A program made the translations under genes and the position numbers. Below the pieces are notes generated by a model. It had not been told where the DNA came from and searched no databases. It worked only from the letters and a program-made list of their open reading frames with translations. DNA of 64,000 nt from M3007 sp964646615 (GTDB taxonomy: Bacteria > Bacteroidota > Bacteroidia > Chitinophagales > Saprospiraceae): the NCBI GenBank assembly GCA_964646615.1, contig CAZYEV010000069.1:1-64000 (forward strand), given 5' to 3'. Below, in pieces: positions 41,125-49,326 of the stretch. The first letter of the stretch is position 1; every line of letters begins with the position of its first letter.

Positions 41125-42222
41125 TCAAATGTCGAGGGTTTTCTTCCACTGCTCACGCGGAATGGTGATGAGCTTTCCCTCTATGCCCACCGTATTTGCC
41201 CAAATATCGGCATTTTGAAACATAGCCCACACTGCTTTTTCGTCCTTGATGTCATGGAGCCAGGCAGCGCCGCGAATTTCCCAGGCCTCATCGGTGCGAT
41301 AGGCCCAGCTGACGGCCACCTTTCCGCGTTGGCGTTCGGTTTCGACCAGTCCCCAGAAGTCGCGTTCGCGTCCCCAGTGGCGTTGCCAGTGGCCGAAGCG
41401 CCAGGTATTTTTGAGCAGCGGGGCAATGGGCACTGTCTGTCGGGCAAAAGGCTGTACGTTGCGCACGACGCGCTCCAGACCCGAAAGGCCCACCCACCAG
41501 CTGGGATGCTCGGGCTCGAAACGATAGCAGAAGAAACCCATGTCTTTCAGGTTGGGCAAGTCTCTTGGTCGTGCCTCCAAAGTCTGTTCTTGCCCTGTGT
41601 TTTCAGGTAAAAGATTTTTCCATGAAAAGCTGGTAGTATGCTGCTTGACTTCCTCGTTATTCAGTACCTCCACTACCCCATATCCCAATTGCGGTTTGGC
41701 GCCTAAGCTGCCGTATTGCTCTATGAAACGCAGGAGAGCGAGCACCTGCGCTACATGAGAGGGAGACGCCCGCAACCGCAGGGAAAAAGTCCCTAAGCGC
41801 CCCGGCGGCAGATACCATCCACGGGTGCGACCCTCAGGGCGGATATTGAGGAGGGTATTTCCTATCCAGATCGCCTGCGTTTTATCTTCTACAACCTGCA
41901 GCTGAAAGCGTCGTCGCCAGCCAGTAGCGCCGAAGAGCTGGCAGACGTCGCACAAACCGGCCCTGCGTAGTGCTTGACGTTCGTCAGAAACGGCACTGGG
42001 CCTATGCTTCGCGGCGTCGTACAGACATTTTTTATCACCGCTGGGGTCGCAGGCTTTGCCGCCCAACGCGCGTACAATGGCTTCATACCACCAGCGCATA
42101 CTGCCCAATAGTCCGCTTTCGCAGATGCGGTTCATTTGTCCGTCCGCACCACCTGTCCATAGGGGGGTAAGCGTCTTGAAGGATATCTTTACCTCTACAT
42201 TTCTCTCGTTGGATGGAGCCAT
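41125..42222 (-). CDS. cmr1: CRISPR RAMP Cmr1
   Basis: First gene of the operon; 365 residues. Cmr1 is the RAMP subunit at the 3' end of the crRNA in type III-B/C complexes. The N-terminal signature is clear: ISFKTLTPLWTGGADGQ, then ESGLLGSMRWWYEAIVRALG. A Cys pair follows (LCDVCQLFGATGWRRRF), and the glycine-rich RAMP loop is GAKPQLGYGVVEV. The C-terminal 150 residues diverge more. The ATG at 42222 lies 21 nt from a TACATTTG box. Confidence 0.87.
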   Translation of the reverse strand: MAPSNERNVEVKISFKTLTPLWTGGADGQMNRICESGLLGSMRWWYEAIVRALGGKACDPSGDKKCLYDAAKHRPSAVSDERQALRRAGLCDVCQLFGATGWRRRFQLQVVEDKTQAIWIGNTLLNIRPEGRTRGWYLPPGRLGTFSLRLRASPSHVAQVLALLRFIEQYGSLGAKPQLGYGVVEVLNNEEVKQHTTSFSWKNLLPENTGQEQTLEARPRDLPNLKDMGFFCYRFEPEHPSWWVGLSGLERVVRNVQPFARQTVPIAPLLKNTWRFGHWQRHWGRERDFWGLVETERQRGKVAVSWAYRTDEAWEIRGAAWLHDIKDEKAVWAMFQNADIWANTVGIEGKLITIPREQWKKTLDI

Positions 42223-42243
42223 CGCACATTTTTTTTACCTGGA

Positions 42244-42276
42244 CAAATGTACATGAACAATCCAAAAGAGCCACAA
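42244..42276 (-). promoter_or_regulatory. Promoter of the type III CRISPR operon
   Basis: On the minus strand TTG (42274-42276), a 22-nt spacer, then TACATTTG (42244-42251), an exact -7 match. Transcription would start about 15 nt before the cmr1 ATG. No other such box is placed in front of any downstream gene of the operon. Confidence 0.45.
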
Positions 42277-42347
42277 CAAGAAAAGCCTTATCGTAAATTT
42301 CGTACAGCCTTTCCGGTGTACTTTGAACGATGTTGGAAGCCCGGCGG

Positions 42348-43307
42348 CTACACCCCCACCTTCCGCCCATACCGCTCTCCCAGATGTTGCAGCATGTCGC
42401 GCGTCATGGCGTCTAAGTCGTAGTGAGGTTTCCAGCCCCAGTCGTGGCGGGCGCGGGAGTCGTCAATGGAGGCGGGCCAGCTGTCGGCGATTTTTTGGCG
42501 CGCGTCGGGTTGGTAGCGCACCTGGAAGTCGGGCAGGTATTTTTGGATGCTGGCGGCCACTTCGGCGGGGGTAAAGGTCATGCCAGCCAGGTTGTAGCTG
42601 GTTCGGACGGACAGGTTTTGGGCGGGTGCCTCCATGAGTTCGAGTGTGGCGCGAATGGCGTCGGGCATGTAGAGCATGGGCAGGGCGGTGTCGGCCCTGA
42701 GGAAGCACTCATAGGGTTCGCCCTTGACGGCGTAGTGGTAGATATGTACGGCATAGTCGGTGGTGCCGCCGCCGGGGTCGCTCTGATAGCCGATAATGCC
42801 CGGGTAGCGCAGCGAGCGCACATCTAAGCCGTAGTTGTGGTGGTAGTAGTTGGCCCAGTTTTCACCTGCTACTTTGCTGATGCCATAGACCGTTGTGGGA
42901 ATGAGCACGGCATCTTGCGGGGTGTTTTGCTTGACGGCATCTGGCCCGAAGACGGCGATAGAGGAGGGGTAATAGACTTTGGAGATGCCGTTGTCGAGGC
43001 TCGTTTTCAGCACATTGAGCCAGCTGGTCATGTTAAGATTCCAGGCCCACAGCGGGTTTTCTTCGCCTCGGGCGCTGAGGATGGCAGCCAGGTGGTAGAT
43101 TTGGGTGATGCGCCATCGGCGTACGATTTCGTCTAAGGCGGCGCCGTCGCAGGCGTCGAGGATCTCGAAGGGGCCGGTGGCGGTTTCGGCGGCCCGGATG
43201 TCGGTGGCTAAGACGTGGTCGGTTCCGTACGCTTCGCGGAGGGCTTCGGTGAGTACGGCGCCGATTTGCCCGTTGGCGCCGATGACGAGGATGTTGTCTT
43301 GTTTCAT
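42348..43307 (-). CDS. SDR-type L-threonine 3-dehydrogenase / NAD-dependent epimerase family protein
   Basis: A 319-residue extended short-chain dehydrogenase. NAD loop ILVIGANGQIGAVL at the N-terminus, DI at the end of strand 2, active-site region VYYPSSIAVFGP and catalytic Tyr-Lys in TTVYGISKVAGE, then RSLRYPGIIGY. The size and these motifs match the UDP-galactose-epimerase-like threonine dehydrogenases found in Flavobacteria and other Bacteroidota, which start threonine breakdown to 2-amino-3-ketobutyrate; a sugar epimerase is the alternative. The ATG at 43307 opens the Rossmann strand properly. The gene lies 125 bp upstream of the CRISPR operon on the same strand. Confidence 0.82.
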   Translation of the reverse strand: MKQDNILVIGANGQIGAVLTEALREAYGTDHVLATDIRAAETATGPFEILDACDGAALDEIVRRWRITQIYHLAAILSARGEENPLWAWNLNMTSWLNVLKTSLDNGISKVYYPSSIAVFGPDAVKQNTPQDAVLIPTTVYGISKVAGENWANYYHHNYGLDVRSLRYPGIIGYQSDPGGGTTDYAVHIYHYAVKGEPYECFLRADTALPMLYMPDAIRATLELMEAPAQNLSVRTSYNLAGMTFTPAEVAASIQKYLPDFQVRYQPDARQKIADSWPASIDDSRARHDWGWKPHYDLDAMTRDMLQHLGERYGRKVGV

Positions 43308-43472
43308 GCGTTTGCGGTCGGGCGGTTGTTTTGTGGGCGAAAAGTAGAACGACCGCACCGAAGCGGCGTAACATTGCCCAGCCAAAATGCCTGCCCGAGG
43401 CGTGCCAGTGGGTGCCGCGAACGTTTCTGGGCGGAGGTGATTGGCGCTTAAATGCCTCTCATTCTATCGGTT

Positions 43473-44771
43473 ATGATAAAAAAGCCTTCCCTTTTTGCCG
43501 CTGCTTTTTTTTGCTGGAATGCCCTGGCGGCCCAATCGTTGCTCACGCCGGAGGAAGCCGTCAATCTGGCGCTCAGTCAGAACTTTTCGGTGCGCCTGGC
43601 CCAGGCAGATGCCGACATTGCCCACCAGAACAACACCGCTGCAAATGCGGGTCTGTTGCCGGTGGTCAATCTGGCCGTCAACGAGACGTTCACGCTGAGT
43701 GCTTTTCAGCAGCGGCTTATCAACGGCAACGAGTTCAATGCGCTGGGCGCACCGTTCAACAACCTCAATGGCGCCGTTCAGGCCAGCTGGGTGATTTATG
43801 AGGGCGGTCGGGCGCGCTTTGCCAAAGACCGCTTGCAGGCGCTGGACGAGCAGGCGCGCCTGACGCTGCAAGCCGCCGTGCAGCAGACTACGGCACAGGT
43901 ACTCACGGCCTATTACGACGTCGTACGCAACCGCTTGCAGGAGCGCGCCACGCAGGAACTCATTACCCTCAACGAGGAGCGCCTGCGCATCGCCGAGGCG
44001 CGCGTGGCGGCGGGTGTGGCCGCCCAGCCCGATGTGTTGCAGGCGCGTTTAGACCTCAACCAGCTGCGCGCCGCCCTCTTGCAGCAGCAGGCGGCTACGG
44101 CGGCCTCGAAAGGTGTGCTCAACCAGCTGCTGGCCCGTGCGCCGCAGACGCCCTTCGAGGTCGTGTTGCAGATGGACGTCGCCTATGCTCCCGACCGCGA
44201 ACGCTTGCTGGCACGTGCCCAGGCGGAAAGCCCGCTTATTCTGGCCCTGCAAAAAAGCGCCGAGGCGGCCGCCCGTGCGGTGGACGAAGCCAATGCCCTG
44301 CGCGGCCCGCGCATCACGGCCAATGGGCAGTTTGTCGCTCTGCGCACCGACAACGGCGCCGGCTTTATCCGCAATAACAACCAGGCTGGCTTCGCTATCG
44401 GCGCCTCGCTTGCCCTACCGCTCTATAACGGCGGCAATCTGAAACGCCAGGCTGATGTCGCCCGCATCAGCGCCGAACAAGCGGCCCTGCGCATCGAAGT
44501 GCAGCGCTTGGAACTGGAAACCGCTATCGAAAACCAGCTCGTCCTCTTTCGGGCCCAACAACAGGCGCTGGCCCTCGAAGACGAAAACGTCCAGACCGCT
44601 CGTGAAAGCCTGCTCATCAGCACCGAGCGCTTCCGCCTGGGCCAGACCAATGCCTTAGAAGTGCAGGCCGCACAGGGCGCCCTCGAACAGGCCCTCCTCC
44701 GGCAAAACCTCGCACGTTTTAACCTGAAAATAAGTGAAATACAACTGCGCCTGCTGACGGCTGATTTCTAA
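43473..44771 (+). CDS. TolC-family outer-membrane efflux protein
   Basis: A 432-residue exported channel protein. The ATG at 43473 gives a signal peptide MIKKPSLFAAAFFCWNALAAQ. Two OEP repeats are seen: LTPEEAVNLALSQNFSVRLA with NTAANAGLLPVVNLAV, and the second half from about residue 240 (NALRGPRITANGQFVAL, ALPLYNGGNLKRQ). Alpha-helical barrel heptads include RLRIAEARVAAGVAAQPDV and RFRLGQTNALEVQAAQ. No inner-membrane pump or adaptor gene is adjacent, so the exporter it serves is unknown. It converges with the hydroxyacyl-CoA dehydrogenase gene. Confidence 0.9.
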   Translation: MIKKPSLFAAAFFCWNALAAQSLLTPEEAVNLALSQNFSVRLAQADADIAHQNNTAANAGLLPVVNLAVNETFTLSAFQQRLINGNEFNALGAPFNNLNGAVQASWVIYEGGRARFAKDRLQALDEQARLTLQAAVQQTTAQVLTAYYDVVRNRLQERATQELITLNEERLRIAEARVAAGVAAQPDVLQARLDLNQLRAALLQQQAATAASKGVLNQLLARAPQTPFEVVLQMDVAYAPDRERLLARAQAESPLILALQKSAEAAARAVDEANALRGPRITANGQFVALRTDNGAGFIRNNNQAGFAIGASLALPLYNGGNLKRQADVARISAEQAALRIEVQRLELETAIENQLVLFRAQQQALALEDENVQTARESLLISTERFRLGQTNALEVQAAQGALEQALLRQNLARFNLKISEIQLRLLTADF

Positions 44772-44799
44772 AAGGCCTCTGCAGGCTGCACAAACTGCC

Positions 44800-45687
44800 T
44801 TAGCGAAAACGCTCGGCCACCACCAGTTCCTTGCTGCCGGGCGTGTAGGTGTAGAAGCCCTCGCCGCTCTTGATGCCGAGCTTGCCTGCGGTTACCATGT
44901 TTACCAGCAGCGGGCAGGGGGCGTATTTGGGCTGCCCAAAGCCTTCGTGCAACACGCGCAAAATGGCTAAGCAAACATCCAGGCCAATGAAGTCGGCCAA
45001 TTGCAGCGGCCCCATGGGGTGTGCCATGCCCAATTTCATGACCGTATCAATCTCCTGCACCCCGCTCACGCCCTCGTACAGCGTGTAGATGGCCTCGTTG
45101 ATCATGGGCATCAGAATGCGGTTGGCCACAAAGCCCGGGTAGTCGTTGACCTCCACGGGCGTCTTGCCCAGTTTTTGGGAGAGTTCCATAATGGTCTGGC
45201 AGACGGCATCCGACGTGGCGTAGCCGCGGATGACCTCGACGAGCTTCATTACCGGCACGGGGTTCATGAAGTGCATGCCGATGACCTGTTCGGGGCGCTT
45301 CGTGGCGGCAGCGATTTTAGTGATGCTGATGCTGCTGGTATTGGTAGCCAGAATGGCGCCAGCAGGGGCGAGCTGGTCGAGGTCAGCAAAGAGCTTCAGT
45401 TTCAAATCTACCCGTTCGGTGGCGGCCTCCACTACCAGATCGGCGCCTGCAGCGCCTTCGCGCAGGTCGGTCATGGGGTGAATGCGCTGGAGGGTCGCCG
45501 CCCTGTCGCTTTCGCTGAGGGTGCCTTTGACTACCTGGCGGTCTAAGTTTTTGCTGATAGTGCCGAGTGCCCGGTCCAGCACCTCCGACGAGATGTCCAC
45601 TAAGCTGACTTCGTAGCCGTACTGAGCAAATACGTGGGCGATGCCGTTGCCCATCGTACCGCCGCCAATCACTGTAATGTTCTTCAT
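44800..45687 (-). CDS. 3-hydroxybutyryl-CoA (3-hydroxyacyl-CoA) dehydrogenase
   Basis: A 295-residue soluble NAD(P)-dependent enzyme interconverting 3-hydroxyacyl-CoA and 3-oxoacyl-CoA, in butanoate or fatty-acid metabolism. Rossmann motif VIGGGTMGNGIAHVFA at the start, ILATNTSSISITKIA, then GMHFMNPVPVMKLVEVI containing the catalytic His, and VNDYPGFVANRILMPMINEA. The ATG at 45687 is the standard family start; the longer frame has no homology. No other beta-oxidation gene is in the window. Confidence 0.92.
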   Translation of the reverse strand: MKNITVIGGGTMGNGIAHVFAQYGYEVSLVDISSEVLDRALGTISKNLDRQVVKGTLSESDRAATLQRIHPMTDLREGAAGADLVVEAATERVDLKLKLFADLDQLAPAGAILATNTSSISITKIAAATKRPEQVIGMHFMNPVPVMKLVEVIRGYATSDAVCQTIMELSQKLGKTPVEVNDYPGFVANRILMPMINEAIYTLYEGVSGVQEIDTVMKLGMAHPMGPLQLADFIGLDVCLAILRVLHEGFGQPKYAPCPLLVNMVTAGKLGIKSGEGFYTYTPGSKELVVAERFR

Positions 45688-45719
45688 AAAATGGAATGCG
45701 TGGTAAAGCGTAAAGAGTG

Positions 45720-45744
45720 CGGGCAAAGTTCACGCTTTTGCCCG
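45720..45744 (-). promoter_or_regulatory. Inverted repeat upstream of the hydroxyacyl-CoA dehydrogenase gene
   Basis: CGGGCAAA (45720-45727) and TTTGCCCG (45737-45744) form a perfect 8-bp stem with a 9-nt loop. On the minus strand GAACTTTG, within it, is one mismatch from the -7 consensus and lies 33 nt before the ATG. It could be an operator-like or promoter element, or a terminator remnant from tyrS. Confidence 0.3.
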
Positions 45745-45855
45745 TCAGGTGGATAGTGCTTGTATGGAGGGTGTCGCGTTTAAGCCAGGTTTTAAGTTTT
45801 CTTCGGAAACCTCGCTTTTTCTGCGCGCAACATGGGAGGTGCTTGCTTCATTGGC

Positions 45856-47130
45856 TCACGCACCGTTTTTTGTGCGCACCAAGTACTTGTTCTTTTTTCC
45901 GTTTTCCACCAGAATGTAGCGGCCATGCAGCAGGTGCTCCGGCGTTATCATTGCGTCGGTGGAGGTGATTTTCACCTTGTTGATGCTGATGGCGTTGTTC
46001 TGGATGGCCCGTTTGGCTTCGCCCCGGCTGGCGACGATGCCGGTGTGTTCGCTGAGGAAGTCGAGAATGTTGCAATGGCCTTGCACGGTCTCTAAGCGGA
46101 TTTCGGGAGCCGGAATTTCTTCGGCCACCTGTGCCAGTGTTCGTTCGGGCAGGCTGCGCAGCATTTCTGGCCCGGCTTTGGGGTCGAAGAGCAGGGCCGA
46201 TACGGCTTGTACGGAGGCGAATTCTTCGGCGCCGTGCAGGCGGATGGTCAGTTCTTCGGCCAGCGCGCGTTTGGCGGCGATGGGGTCGGCGTCTAAGGCT
46301 TCGGTTTCTTCCCGGCCTTTGAGCGAGAAGTAGCGCATCAGTTTGGGCACGTCGCGGTCGTCGGCGTTGATCCAGAACTGGTAGAAGCGGTACGGGCTGG
46401 TCATTTCGGGGTCGAGCCAGATGTTGCCGCCGGCGCTTTTGCCGAATTTGGTGCCATCGGCTTTGGTCAGCAGCGGGGTTACGATGGCGTACAGACGTTG
46501 GCCGTCTATCTTGCGGGCCAATTCGATGCCGCTGGTGATGTTGCCGTACTGGTCGCTGCCGCCCATTTGCAGGGTGATGCCGTAGTGGCGGTGCAGGAGC
46601 ACGAAGTCGTAGCCCTGGAGGAGCTGGTAGCTGAATTCGGTGAACGAGATGCCGGACTCGATGCGGCGCTGGACGCTTTCTTTGGCCATCATGTAGTTGA
46701 CGGTCAGGTGTTTGCCTACGTCGCGCAGGAAGTCCAGCACGTTCATATGGGCATAGAAGTCGTAGTTGTTCAGTAGGAGGGCGTGGTTGGGGGTGGCCTC
46801 GTCGAAGTTGAGCAGTCGCTGCATTTGGGCTTTTTGGTGGGCCAGGTTGCGCTCCAGTTCCTCCAGCGTCTTCAGTTCGCGTTCGGTGTCGCGTCCGCTG
46901 GGGTCGCCGATGCGGCCCGTGGCGCCGCCCATGAGCACGACGGGCTGATGGCCAGCCAGTTGGAGGCGCAGCAGGAGCATGATTTGCACGTAGTTGCCAA
47001 TTGTCAGCGAAGGCGCAGTAGGGTCGAAGCCAATGTAGCCGCGTACACGGCCGGAGCGCAGATGCTCCTCGGTGCCGGGTGTGATGTCGTGTATCAGGCC
47101 GCGCCAGCGAAGTTCGTTGATGAAATCCAT
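45856..47130 (-). CDS. tyrS: Tyrosyl-tRNA synthetase
   Basis: A 424-residue class I aminoacyl-tRNA synthetase charging tRNA-Tyr. The nucleotide-binding signature region is GFDPTAPSLTIGNYVQIMLL: the 'HIGH' tetrad is TIGN (Thr43-Asn46), with the first His replaced. The KMSKS equivalent is KFGKS in GTKFGKSAGGNIWLD. Tyr-recognition segments YQLLQGYDFVLLH and QMGGSDQYGNI are intact, and a C-terminal S4 RNA-binding domain is present (EAKRAIQNNAISINKVKI). The ATG at 47130 lies 8 nt from a TACCTTTG box. Confidence 0.95.
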   Translation of the reverse strand: MDFINELRWRGLIHDITPGTEEHLRSGRVRGYIGFDPTAPSLTIGNYVQIMLLLRLQLAGHQPVVLMGGATGRIGDPSGRDTERELKTLEELERNLAHQKAQMQRLLNFDEATPNHALLLNNYDFYAHMNVLDFLRDVGKHLTVNYMMAKESVQRRIESGISFTEFSYQLLQGYDFVLLHRHYGITLQMGGSDQYGNITSGIELARKIDGQRLYAIVTPLLTKADGTKFGKSAGGNIWLDPEMTSPYRFYQFWINADDRDVPKLMRYFSLKGREETEALDADPIAAKRALAEELTIRLHGAEEFASVQAVSALLFDPKAGPEMLRSLPERTLAQVAEEIPAPEIRLETVQGHCNILDFLSEHTGIVASRGEAKRAIQNNAISINKVKITSTDAMITPEHLLHGRYILVENGKKNKYLVRTKNGA

Positions 47131-47138
47131 AGCGGCGG

Positions 47139-47146
47139 CAAAGGTA
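47139..47146 (-). promoter_or_regulatory. TAnnTTTG -7 box 8 nt before tyrS
   Basis: The minus strand reads TACCTTTG, then CCGCCGCT, then ATG. The same order (box, CCGCCGCT, start) occurs before dtd. The mRNA would start at or just before the ATG. Confidence 0.45.
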
Positions 47147-47172
47147 GAAAGGGAGGACAGGACGGACTTAAA

Positions 47173-47218
47173 CACGAAAAACAAATCGGAGCGCTGAAAG
47201 AGACCTCAGCGCTCCGAT
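47173..47218 (-). terminator. Intrinsic terminator of the porP-porE-like operon
   Basis: A perfect 13-bp stem (ATCGGAGCGCTGA, 47185-47197, with its complement 47206-47218; 8-nt loop). On the minus strand it is followed by TTGTTTTTCG. It lies 25 nt past the stop codon of the OmpA-family gene and shields tyrS. Confidence 0.75.
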
Positions 47219-47242
47219 GCCAGATAGCTGGGGGGCTTCTCC

Positions 47243-49276
47243 TTACTGCCCCTCCTCTTTCACCTCTTCCTCAATGGTGATGCTCGTGGGACCGGCGATG
47301 ATTTTGAACTCCGTGCGTCGGTTGTAGCGGTGTTCGTCGTCGGTGCACTTGACGCCGTTTTTGCAGTGGTTGAGGATGAACTTTTCTCCGTAGCCCACGG
47401 CGACGATGCGTTCGGGAGCGATGCCTCGGGCGACCATCCAGTTTTTGGCGCTGTCGGCGCGGCGCTGCGAGAGGCGTTCGTTGTAGTCGTCGCTGCCCTG
47501 GGCGTCGGTGTGCGAGGAGAGTTCGATTTTCATGTCCGGGTACTGGTTCATCAGGTTGACTAAGAACTGCAGGTCTTTTTCGGCGTCGGGCAGGATGTCA
47601 GCCTTGTCGAAGTCGTAGTAGATGTTGTTGAGTCGGATGGGTTCATCGCGTTTGACGATGCGCGACTTGGGCGGCTGTTTGGCGCGGAGGGTGAGTTTCT
47701 TTTCGACTTTGGTGGTTTTCTTGATGCCGACGGTGTTGAAGCGCACGGTGTCGGGCTGGTAGCCTTCGCGTTCGGCGATGACGACGTAGGAGTGGTCGGG
47801 CAGGAGGGTGAAGGGGAAGTCGTTGCCGGCGGGGTTGGTCTTGGCGTCCACGTTGAGCGGACTCTTATCGGTTACGTCAATGACCTGGACGGTGCAGCCT
47901 TCGAGCGGCGGGTTGGCCTTTTCATCTTTTTTGCGAATGCGGAAGGTAGTGGCCAGCAGTTCGACCTTGATGCGCTCCATTTCCCAGAAATAGATGTCGT
48001 CGCAGCAGGTTTTGCTCTTGAGGTTGTTGATACCGGGCCGGTTGCTGACTAAGTAGCCCGAATAACCGTCGGCCACGCGGGTGTAGTAGAGGTCGTCTAA
48101 GCTGGTGTTGATGCCGGCGGGCAGTGGTTCGGGAGCGCTCCATTTGGAGCCATCCCATTCGCTGACGAAGACGTCTAAGCCGCCGATGCTGGGGTGTCCG
48201 TTGCTGCTGAAGTAGAGTTTGCCGTCCTGGTAGAAGGGTGAGGCTTCTTCACCGGGCGTGTTGATGACGGGGCCGAGATTGACGGGCAGGCCGAAGACGC
48301 CGTCGCGCTTTTTGGGTGCGTAGTAGATGTCGAAGCCGCCTTGTCCTCCGGGAATGTCAGCCACGAAGAAGAGGACTTTTTCGCCGTAGAGTTCGCCTTC
48401 GCAGGGGTGTTTGGCGATGTAGTCGCCGTTGACACCGGCCACCTCGTTGGCGGCGCCCCAGCCGTCGTCGCCTTTGAGGGCGTAATAGATTTTGCTGGTA
48501 CCGACGTAGTTGCCCTCAATCTCCTGGCGGGTGAAGTACATGGTTTTGCCGTCGGGGCTGATGCTGACGTTGCCCTGGTGCCAGCCCTCGCGGTTGATGT
48601 TAGTGCCCAGCGCATTCGGTGCCGGGTACTCGGTGCCGGCCTGGGTGGGCGGCTTGACGGTGTAGATTTTAGCGTACCAGTCGCCTTCTTTGCCATCCAC
48701 GACGATGACGTCTTTGCCGGCCAGCGAGGAGAAGTAGAGTTCACCGTTGCTGTACCAGGGCGAGGCTTCGGTTTGGGGGCTGTTGGCTTTTTTGCCAATG
48801 TTGGTTACCTTGAGCATTTCGGGCTGTTTAGCCTTACGGCCCAGTTTGCAGCCGGCGATTTCGAGTTTGCTGCGCGCCACTAAGGCTGAGTCTAAGCCGT
48901 CGGCGATGACCTGATTGAAGATTTCCTCGGCATCGGCGTATTTGCCGTTGTGCTTGAGGGTCATGGCGTAGAGGAATTTCAGGTCGGGGTACATATTGCG
49001 GCGGTCGCGCAACACGATTTTGCTCAGCAGGCGCTCGGCGCGCTGGTAGTCGCGCAGTTCAAAGTTGAGGCGTGCGATGGCGTGGTTGAGCAGCGGGTCT
49101 TTGGTCTCCTGGTAGGTCTTTTCATAAAATTCCAGAGCGGCGTAGGGGTTTCCCTCTTGTTCGGCTTGTTTGGCCGCTTTCACCATGGCGTCGGGCGTAG
49201 AGCGGTTCAGGGGTTGGGCGGCAATGGCGGCAGCCCAAAAGAGCAGGCAGAGCAGCGCAATATGGTGTTTGAGCAT
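47243..49276 (-). CDS. PorE-like T9SS outer-membrane protein (TPR, beta-propeller, CRD, OmpA domain)
   Basis: A 677-residue exported protein with the domain order described for PorE of Porphyromonas gingivalis. After the signal peptide (LKHHIALLCLLFWAAAIAA) come TPR repeats at about 25-150, PD40/WD40-like propeller repeats at about 165-430 (ASPWYSNGELYFSSLAG, VSISPDGKTMYFTRQE, ASPFYQDGKLYFSSNGHP), a carboxypeptidase-regulatory-like domain at about 445-540, and an OmpA C-terminal peptidoglycan-binding domain (YYDFDKADILPDAEKDLQFL, ELSSHTDAQGSDDYNERLSQ, RRADSA, NRRTEFKI). PorE anchors PorP and PorK/N rings to peptidoglycan; a PorP/SprF gene lies 50 nt upstream in the same transcript. Confidence 0.85.
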   Translation of the reverse strand: MLKHHIALLCLLFWAAAIAAQPLNRSTPDAMVKAAKQAEQEGNPYAALEFYEKTYQETKDPLLNHAIARLNFELRDYQRAERLLSKIVLRDRRNMYPDLKFLYAMTLKHNGKYADAEEIFNQVIADGLDSALVARSKLEIAGCKLGRKAKQPEMLKVTNIGKKANSPQTEASPWYSNGELYFSSLAGKDVIVVDGKEGDWYAKIYTVKPPTQAGTEYPAPNALGTNINREGWHQGNVSISPDGKTMYFTRQEIEGNYVGTSKIYYALKGDDGWGAANEVAGVNGDYIAKHPCEGELYGEKVLFFVADIPGGQGGFDIYYAPKKRDGVFGLPVNLGPVINTPGEEASPFYQDGKLYFSSNGHPSIGGLDVFVSEWDGSKWSAPEPLPAGINTSLDDLYYTRVADGYSGYLVSNRPGINNLKSKTCCDDIYFWEMERIKVELLATTFRIRKKDEKANPPLEGCTVQVIDVTDKSPLNVDAKTNPAGNDFPFTLLPDHSYVVIAEREGYQPDTVRFNTVGIKKTTKVEKKLTLRAKQPPKSRIVKRDEPIRLNNIYYDFDKADILPDAEKDLQFLVNLMNQYPDMKIELSSHTDAQGSDDYNERLSQRRADSAKNWMVARGIAPERIVAVGYGEKFILNHCKNGVKCTDDEHRYNRRTEFKIIAGPTSITIEEEVKEEGQ

Positions 49277-49326
49277 GATAGACAACGGTTTAGGCAAATG
49301 GGAAAAGAACATCCTCTTCATCCGGT

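Noticed and set aside
33193..42347. CRISPR locus as a recent mobile insertion
   Set aside because: No inverted or direct terminal repeats, integrase, tRNA or transposase at the edges, and no composition shift obvious by eye.
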